Assembly: GCA_022496805.1 (NCBI GenBank)
Contig: CM040088.1
Span: 13,733,001-13,797,000, forward strand
DNA: 64,000 nucleotides
Direction of reading: 5' to 3'
Source of the DNA: Pohlia nutans
Taxonomy: Eukaryota > Streptophyta > Bryopsida > Bryales > Mniaceae
In this document: one piece after another, positions 57,098 to 64,000 of the stretch
Layout of the letters: every line of letters begins with the position of its first letter
How positions within the stretch are numbered: the stretch's first letter is position 1
Notes under the pieces: generated by a model
Databases searched by the model: none
What the model saw: the letters and a program-made list of their open reading frames with translations, nothing else
What the model was told of the DNA's origin: nothing
Made by a program: the position numbers and the translations under genes

Positions 57098-57712
57098 GGG
57101 TGAAAGCACGAAAAAGTGTACCAAAAAGTTAGTCTGCTATACTAAAATCATAATTGTTTTGGTCAAAGGCCATAAATTTATATCAAAATATATTGTATTT
57201 TGGTTTTAATTTCATGAAGCCCTCTAGAGTTCTTATAGGTACTTGAACCCAAATTTTCAGAACAAAATCTTCAAAAAAGTTTTCAAAAAGTAGTGTTTGA
57301 ACATAAATGCCTAAATCCAATCTCGGTTGCAAAATTGATGACCTTAAATACACTCAACATAAATATAATTCTTATGAACTTTGAGATAATGATAGAATTG
57401 AGGTCCTTGTCCAAAAAGAAAGTAGAAAAAATATATGTTTTGATATACATTTTTCTTGTTTTATATCAACTTTGTTGATTGTACGTAACTACTTTTTCAA
57501 TTTTGGCCACCTCTACGTCAATAAAAAATTTATAACTACTTATTGAAGATCATTTTCTCAAATTTTTTTGGTAGACTTTATAAAACAATAGGTGTTTTAT
57601 TTTATTGTTATTTATTTTTTTACGAAATTCAAATTCATAATGTATTTTTGAACCCTGCATTGTTGAATGGTCATAATAGTTAGAGGTGGTACACTTTTTC
57701 GTGCTTTCACCC
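57098..57712. mobile_element. TIR element with perfect 26-bp ends
   Basis: GGGTGAAAGCACGAAAAAGT continues to GTACCA and is exactly complementary to the right end 57687-57712. CTTT flanks both sides and may be the target duplication. The body is 615 bp and AT-rich. The paralogous site near 59790 lacks it. Confidence 0.85.
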
Positions 57713-59329
57713 CTTTGTAGCCTTTATTATAGTACATTTGTGTGATAGTCTTCAATGACAATGTAGTAATTACTACTATAGACCAATCATCCAATTATGG
57801 TGAAGGGATTTAAAAATCTCATTAAGGTAGGAGCATTTAAAATCAACAATGTAACCAATTCCAATAATATTTAGACCATGCAATTATTATATAACGTAAA
57901 TCTAGGCACATCGTAGAGCCTTATTCTATGTTGACCAAAATGATAAACTATCTATGGTCTACTTAGATTTATGTTCTAAAATGACTATTGTGCATTGATT
58001 ATGTCAGAATTAAGTACAGTGTTGGTTTCGGGTGCGCCTACCTTATGTGGGTACAAAGAATGTAAGAGAACTTTGGTAGGAAAACATCTCAGTTTTCTTG
58101 TAGGCTCCAATTGAAGTTGATAGAATAAAAGCTACTATCAAAAGGAGAATGTGGTTCTCATAGTAGTGCCTTTCTGTCGAGCTCTATGAAAAACCAAAAT
58201 TTCTAATTTTAATAGAAGTGCTATTTATACTCTAAAAACATTGGGAGTACTAGTGCAAGTTATATTATAAATTTTAAAAGGAGCGGAAGCTATAGTTAAG
58301 TATTGTTAATATTGGTATTAAGTATACAATGAATAGTCGGAGTATTAAATCTACTACAAATATCCATTATGTCAAAAATATTATTTAGAAGTAATATCTA
58401 TAGGATTGTAAATTGAACTTCAAATAATACTACAAATTGTCATAAGTAATCATGGGCTCTGTTCTTCTCAATAAATTGTACTTGGTGTCAAATCAAATGC
58501 ATTATGTTGTTTAATATACGACATTATTTCATTCAGAGTTCAAAGTTAGTATCAATTGCATAAAGAATTCTAAATTTATTCACAAAAGGTTGTCTTCCAT
58601 CTTCAATAACTCAAAAGAAGTCAATCATTTTTGAAACTAGCATTCAATATTTGTAATAGATCATATATTGGCATACTAATAGCTATACCATTTAATTACG
58701 CACAACAACGTAATTGCAAGGTTTGAATACATTAAAATCATATACACATGAAATACAATGCAAAACAACCACTATGACAAATTAGCAAGATTAAGCCAAA
58801 AAAACCTATTTTCTCTAACCAAATTGAAAGTTGTACCAATGTTAAAACTACTATTTTGAAACATCAATTAATCTTTCAAAGAAAAAACAATGACAATATA
58901 TTTATTATAATTATATGAAGGAATACACTTCTTTACAACTATGCTTGTGTTGTACTTTCCAACTTTTGTATCACAAAAATGTGATATTCTTTGTCACCTA
59001 CGTCCATTGCTTGTTGCCCATTGCATGTTGGACCATGTAGTTGCTTTTCTTTTCCAAACAAAACTTCACTTGCCATAACTAATAGACTTAATCAAACCAT
59101 CTACCATAACAAACAAAACCATTGTAGTTTGCAAAAAATTACAAAAACTCCCACAAAACCTTTTTTCATTGGGCCATGAAAGGTATGCCTAAACAAAAAG
59201 AAGAAAAACGATAAAAATTCCATAAATTAAGAAATTAAAAATTATAAGAGAATTAGTAAGTTAGAGTAGACTCTTTTTTTATGAACCTAAAATTTTGAAC
59301 TAATCTAAGTCTTTTTAAGCGAGGCTTAC
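57713..59329. other. AT-rich region, no gene seen
   Basis: No long frame, tRNA or paired terminal repeat recognised on either strand. Confidence 0.45.
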
Positions 59330-59850
59330 GTTCCTAGCTTGCTCCAAATGCCAAAAGATTTGAATGCATGTTTAAATTCTGCGAAATGTGGCATTTTCAC
59401 CATATTGTTATGCACAGCAATAATATGGAGTTTAATTTATTTATTATGAATGCTATTTCAAATTTCATGCTATTTGAAATGAAAAAAATGTAGTAAAAGA
59501 TTATTTGTTACTTATTTGATCCAAGGATTTTGCCTTTCACAAAGAGGCCTCAATGGTGGCACCTTTGCTATCTACATCAACAAAGCATAGTTAGTGGAAC
59601 TACCCTCAATCAAGTTTTTATTCACAATCGACAGTATTCCAAAGCATCAACATTACTCCTTTTGCATATACAATGTTACTTTTATTCTTAACTATTTTGT
59701 CCCATGATAACACATTTTTACGCCATGCTTGCACATGCCAAATGCTATATCATTAGTCTTTATACTATATCTTCAATTACTAAAAATGAAGCACTTTGGC
59801 ACAAGCTATGACACCAAAGACACCAAAGACTAAATTTTCACAAATGTCAT
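59330..59850. repeat. Diverged segmental repeat, unit 3
   Basis: Blocks such as CAAAGCATAGTTAGT, TTTATTCACAATCGACAGTA and TTTGCATATACAATGTTAC match units 1 and 2 in order (54000-54050, 56110-57080). Confidence 0.62.
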
Positions 59851-59889
59851 GTGCAATTTTTTACGTGTGTGATGGTTTTTAGTTGCGAG

Positions 59890-60045
59890 TACATAGGTGT
59901 GACAGTCTTTGCCAGTACTTCAGTGTAATGGTCTTCGCCACTACATCGGTGTGATGGTCTTTGCATGTACATTGATGTGATGGTTTTAGGCAGTACATTG
60001 ATGCATTGGTCTTTGCTAGTATATCGGTGTGATGGTCTTTACTAG
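59890..60045. repeat. 26-bp minisatellite, six units
   Basis: Units of the form TACATCGGTGTGATGGTC followed by TTTGCYAG repeat at a regular 26-bp step. A partial unit precedes the array. Confidence 0.9.
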
Positions 60046-60549
60046 GACAATGCCCTAACAATAACATTGTCGCATGTCAGTCACAGTGATGAAATTGGTA
60101 CTTATTCAAAAACAAGCCATGTTACTATTTTTTGTGATTTATTCATGAAAATTTCCAAACTTTAAGAATATCAAATCTAGTTTTTGGCCCAATCTTTAAT
60201 TTTTAATTTTTAGAAATATCGAGCACTTTTTTCATTTTAAAACCTTAAAGGTGAAAATTTAGACTTTCATTCTATAACACGAAATCTTCAAAATAATTTT
60301 TTTGGGCATTATGTTTGCACAATATGGTTTTCCATTGTGAAATTCACCATCCACCAAAACATTAGATTATTTGAAGTTATTTTATGCTTATAAATTCACA
60401 AAAAAAAATGTAGTGGAGTTTTTAAAGATTACCATGGCCAATTTTAATAAGTACAGATGACTCTTAATCAATGAGTTATAAACCATTAAGGACTCATTGA
60501 CATGACTATAGCAAATATATTGTGAACTTAGAAACATCAACAATATTTA
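60046..60549. other. No gene seen
   Basis: AT-rich spacer; nothing recognised. Confidence 0.45.
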
Positions 60550-61059
60550 AAGAAGTTAAATTGGCCTACAAATTCACCCAATCTCAACCCAATTGAGAAA
60601 AATAAAAATATTTTAAAATACTACATCAAGTCTACTTTCCAACACAATTTGAATTATGTCAATCCAAGTTAAACTCCACCCGGGAGAATTTTTCAAAATA
60701 GATCACCTCAACATTGTCTTAGTGTTATAAAATTTGCTATTTGGGAAAGTAATGATGTTCCCTCCATCATTTCTTTGCTTTTTCAAAGTTTACAATAGAT
60801 AAACCAAGTTTAACCAATCATGCTAAATTTCAAAATCTAAAAATTAAAATGATAATTTATAAAAAATTCAAAGGTTAATGCTTTTAAATTCATTAGAAAA
60901 TAATCTAAAGTTATTCTTGGAAGTTTGACCGTACAGATAATTTGTAGAGATGATGCCCTACATTTTGCCTATTGAACCAAACTTCATCAAATATATGGAA
61001 GGCACATATTATAACACATTTATGTTTTATCCAATACCCCTTGGGCTTTTAAGGGTTAA
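60550..61059. mobile_element. piggyBac-like MITE (AAGTGACC subfamily), left end decayed
   Basis: TCAATCCAAGTTAAACTCCA, AGTGTTATAAAATTTGCTAT and CCAAACTTCATCAAATAT match 51574-52088. The right end is GGGCTTTTAAGGG then TTAA at 61056-61059. The left TTAACCC is not clear. Confidence 0.62.
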
Positions 61060-61969
61060 TGTAGTTGTACTAGTATGGCCTTGTGCCATTGGCCCAAATA
61101 TTCCCCATGTTCCATGTATCCTCCATGTTCTCCATATTTCCATGCGTTTTCGTGCTCTCCGTGTTCCTGTGTGTTCCTAGTGTTCCATGTACTTTTTCTT
61201 TTGCTTTTGCTTTAGAATAATTTATCCATGATTTAATTCAATTTATGGTGACACAATTGGATTAATAGTCCATAACTTTCACCCTATAGGTCCACATCAG
61301 GAATTTCCGACCCCACTGATTCTGCACTGATTCAGTGTGTTTATCGTAAAACACTGATTCCGCACGTCATACGTGCATTTAGAAGTGTCGTTACAGTACG
61401 GAAGTGACATGCATTACTAAGATGTCAATGCAGTGTCTTTTCCGTGATTATCAAAAAAGTATTGTTTCCGCACGGAAGTCGTGCTTGACGGAATCCGTGC
61501 GTTAATCGTGTATCTACTTCACATGACTGATAAGACACGGATAACGTGCAATTTTAGTTAATGCGAATTCAGTATCGTATACGTATCATATTAATGCCTT
61601 TTGTTATATTCGTGCGATTTCAGTATCTATTATAATGCAAATCATTGTCGTACGACATCCGTGTACAATATTTTAATATATTTTTTGGAATTTTTTGGAA
61701 TCTTTTGGAATCTTTTGAAATATTTCAAAATATTTTATATTATTTTGGAATATTTTGGAATATGTTGGAATATTCCAAGAATATTCTTTAAATTATACTT
61801 CCGGTTTAATTTCCCAAAACATTTTTAGATCTACATTTATAGAGTTTAGAAGCAATACACATTAAAATTTCAAAAAAATAACATTTTATATTTTTAGAAT
61901 TCAAATTTGGTTATCATTGTACTTTTCATCATAGGAGCAAAAAAAAATAGCTCACAACCACCACGATTT

Positions 61970-62290
61970 TGGCAAAAAATAAATAAATTCAAAATATTAT
62001 GAAAAAAATCCTAGATATAGAAAACGTCCTGCATAATCTAGTGCAAAAAAAAATTTGGAAAAAAAGTTTTTTTCACATAGTTAAAAACATTCAAAGTCTG
62101 CTGAAAAAAAAAAAAACAGCTCACAGCCCTGAATCCCTGATCTGCCATCATGATTTTGGCAAAAATTTAAAAAATTCAAAAAATTATGAAAAAAATCCTA
62201 GATATAGAAAATGTCCTGCATAATCTAGTGCAAAAAAAAATTTGGAAAAAAAGTTTTTTTCACATAGTTAAAAACATTCAAAGTCCGCTG
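61970..62290. repeat. Internal tandem duplication (187-bp period) in the 1.6-kb element
   Basis: ATGAAAAAAATCCTAGATAT begins at 61999 and again at 62186, with near-identical sequence after it through GTTAAAAACATTCAAAGTC. Confidence 0.9.
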
Positions 62291-62344
62291 AAAAAAGAAG
62301 TTCGATAATTACCAAAAGAGTTCCATTCTATGCATGAAGAGTTT

Positions 62345-62408
62345 GAGGTGGTTTGGTGGTTGGGAACTTGATTGGCAACCGGAAGGTTGAGAGTTCAAAT
62401 CCCACCGT
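62345..62408 (+). repeat. tRNA-like (SINE head) sequence inside the 1.6-kb element
   Basis: GGTGGTTTGGTGGTTGGGA resembles an A-box and GAGAGTTCAAATCCCACC a B-box, at tRNA spacing. A T-rich tail follows at 62505-62550. Confidence 0.55.
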
Positions 62409-62889
62409 TGGCGATATAGAGCTTGGGAAGCCCAAGCTATGGTGGGCCCCATCGCATGTGTGGGCAATTCCCGTGTAATTGAAGTGGGTAGTGAGGAAAG
62501 TAATTATTTTATATTTTTTATTATTTTATTTTATTTTATATTTTTTAATAATATTATTTTGATCAAATTTAGATATAAAAAGAAAAGAAAATCTAGATAT
62601 GGAAAAGATGATGTCGCACGAAAAACGCACTGAATCAGTGTAGTTTTAAAGACGATTAAAACACGACATTTGACGACTATAAACAGTGCTGAATTCATAC
62701 GTTTTCAATGGATGTATCAATCGTGTCGAATCAGTACTATATCCGCTTGTACGAACATCGTGTCATATCTGTGTAGTTGCGATGAATGACGCAACGATGC
62801 GGAATCAGTGCGAAAATCGTACGAACCCTTGAAATATCGGAAATCGCACTGAATCAGTGCAGAATCAGTGGGGTCCGAAATTCCTGATG

Positions 62890-63181
62890 CAAAAGCCCTA
62901 AAAAAACTTTAGTGCACCCTTGCTCGTTGAGAGCTTTTCAATAGTGCCAAGAATGGCATCAAAAACTCCCATATTCCATTTTACATAACTTAATTCAATT
63001 TATAGTGACAAAATTTGATAAAAAATCATAACTTTCACACCATATGTCCAAACGCAACGAAACAAACTCTGTGCACCTCCTCTTGTCACGAGCTTTCTAA
63101 TGGTACTAAGAACGCGGCTACCGAACATACGATCAGAGAGATCTCAATCTGACAAAACAAAAAAAATAAAAAAAACCTTCC
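62890..63181. repeat. Local duplication of the flank of the 1.6-kb element
   Basis: TTAATTCAATTTATAGTGAC and CATAACTTTCACACCATATG (62990-63048) repeat the left flank at 61230-61290 (TTAATTCAATTTATGGTGAC, CATAACTTTCACCCTATAG), so this is a related locus without the element. Confidence 0.7.
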
Positions 63182-63730
63182 TTAACCCCTAAATGACAGA
63201 GGGGGTAAGGGCAAAACCTATATGTGTTATAAAATGTTACTTCTATAACTTTGATGAAGTTTGGTCCAAAAGAGAAAATGAGAAGCATGATGTTTAGTAA
63301 TTATCCGTACAGTAAAGTTTCAAAAATAGTTTTAGATACTCGTTTAATGAATTTAAGAGCATTTACCATTTAAAATTCACCAAAATCACAAATTTTATTT
63401 CTAGAATTTGAAATTTGATATGATTGGTTAAAACTAAACACTCTATTCTAAAATTTTAAAGAGCAAAATTTTCAAATGAGTGAACATCATTAGTTTCCCG
63501 AAAGAGTAAGTTTTATAACACGAGGACAATATTGAAGTCTTTGTCTTTGAAAAAATCCTTAATAAACCTCAATGTTGCAAATGAAATGTATCAAAAAGCA
63601 CTAGAACATGATCTCGACCCCCAATTTAAACAAAAAATCAGAGTTTGAAATATGTCATTTCCTACCTATGGGCAGTCACTGTTGTTTGGGTTGCGACCAC
63701 AAAATGGTCGATCGGTCACTTAGGGGTTAA
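63182..63730. mobile_element. piggyBac-like MITE (AAGTGACC subfamily), complete, reversed
   Basis: TTAA at 63182-63185 and 63727-63730 flank CCCCTAAATGACAG and CGGTCACTTAGGGG. The interior is the reverse complement of 51574-52088. Confidence 0.8.
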
Positions 63731-64000
63731 TGTATAGATAATTACAAGTGAACGAGCTATAGGTTGTTAGTTGAAGTTAACTATTGGTAATAAGTGTTAG
63801 TTGTATTGTGAATATTGATAGTATTAACTTCTAATTGTCCAACTAGGCAGAAAACACTTGGTGTACAGTACCCACCAATAAGTTCACGTTCATTCAGCTT
63901 TTCAAAGAATTGAATCAAATAATTAAACTTATAAAAATAAAAATAAAAATATTAAAAAATATTAAACCATTTGAAGTGTGGAAAAGTACTTCTTTGGACA

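Larger units (their letters stand above)
61295..62889. mobile_element. 1.6-kb element with about 43-bp terminal inverted repeats
   Basis: CATCAGGAATTTCCGACCCC, then ACTGATTCTGCACTGATTCA on the left is complementary to the right end (CACTGAATCAGTGCAG to CCTGATG) with about one mismatch. Subterminal regions are dense in CACTGATTC, TACGTGC and CGTACG-type motifs, possibly transposase-binding sites. No transposase frame, so it is non-autonomous. The superfamily is uncertain because no target duplication is clear. Confidence 0.82.

Noticed and set aside
59879..60067. Minus-strand frame with repeating KDHHTD-type peptides
   Set aside because: Produced by the 26-bp tandem repeat; the period is not a multiple of three.

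Overview
This window looks like nuclear DNA of a land plant. It holds three intron-bearing plant-type protein genes with GT-AG introns: exocyst subunit SEC5, a Nudix hydrolase with the plant pre-Nudix domain, and an ABI3/FUS3/LEC2-type B3 transcription factor. It also has interstitial AAACCCT (plant telomere) repeats. The rest is AT-rich, gene-poor and full of transposon debris. I cannot name the species. The compact B3 gene, the restriction-like-endonuclease retroelement and the abundance of TTAA-flanked elements would fit a non-seed plant better than a familiar angiosperm, but that is inference.

Layout. 1-3.4 kb: the 3' part of a decayed non-LTR retrotransposon with the order (RT end)-linker domain-RNase H-CCHC-restriction-like endonuclease. 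3.4-8.2 kb: tRNA relics, a Harbinger-like MITE, a piggyBac-like MITE and a broken Tc1/mariner transposase. 8.2-21.2 kb: SEC5 (+ strand, 21 coding exons, about 1227 aa), with several MITEs and a minisatellite in its introns. 21.2-24.1 kb: nested MITEs, a tRNA-related SINE, and a telomeric patch next to a GC-rich foldback. 24.1-26.9 kb: the Nudix gene (- strand, 8 exons, 278 aa), convergent with SEC5. 27-38 kb: a mosaic of terminal-inverted-repeat elements. 38.3-40.6 kb: the B3 gene (- strand, 6 exons, about 307 aa), with an unusual GC-rich, duplicated, RY-motif-rich upstream region to 42.5 kb. 42.5-64 kb: no recognisable protein gene; nested repeats, minisatellites, a local triplication and a 1.6-kb element with long inverted termini.

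The strongest system-level signal is a swarm of about 16 TTAA-flanked elements whose ends read CCCCTAAA or CCCTTTA. TTAA targets and CCC termini are the hallmark of piggyBac transposons, which are not usual in land plants. Two nested insertions and one related unoccupied site in this window support TTAA targeting. No piggyBac transposase is present here. Exon coordinates come from reading conserved protein sequence across GT-AG junctions by eye; repeat boundaries are good to a few bases where terminal repeats are visible and approximate otherwise.
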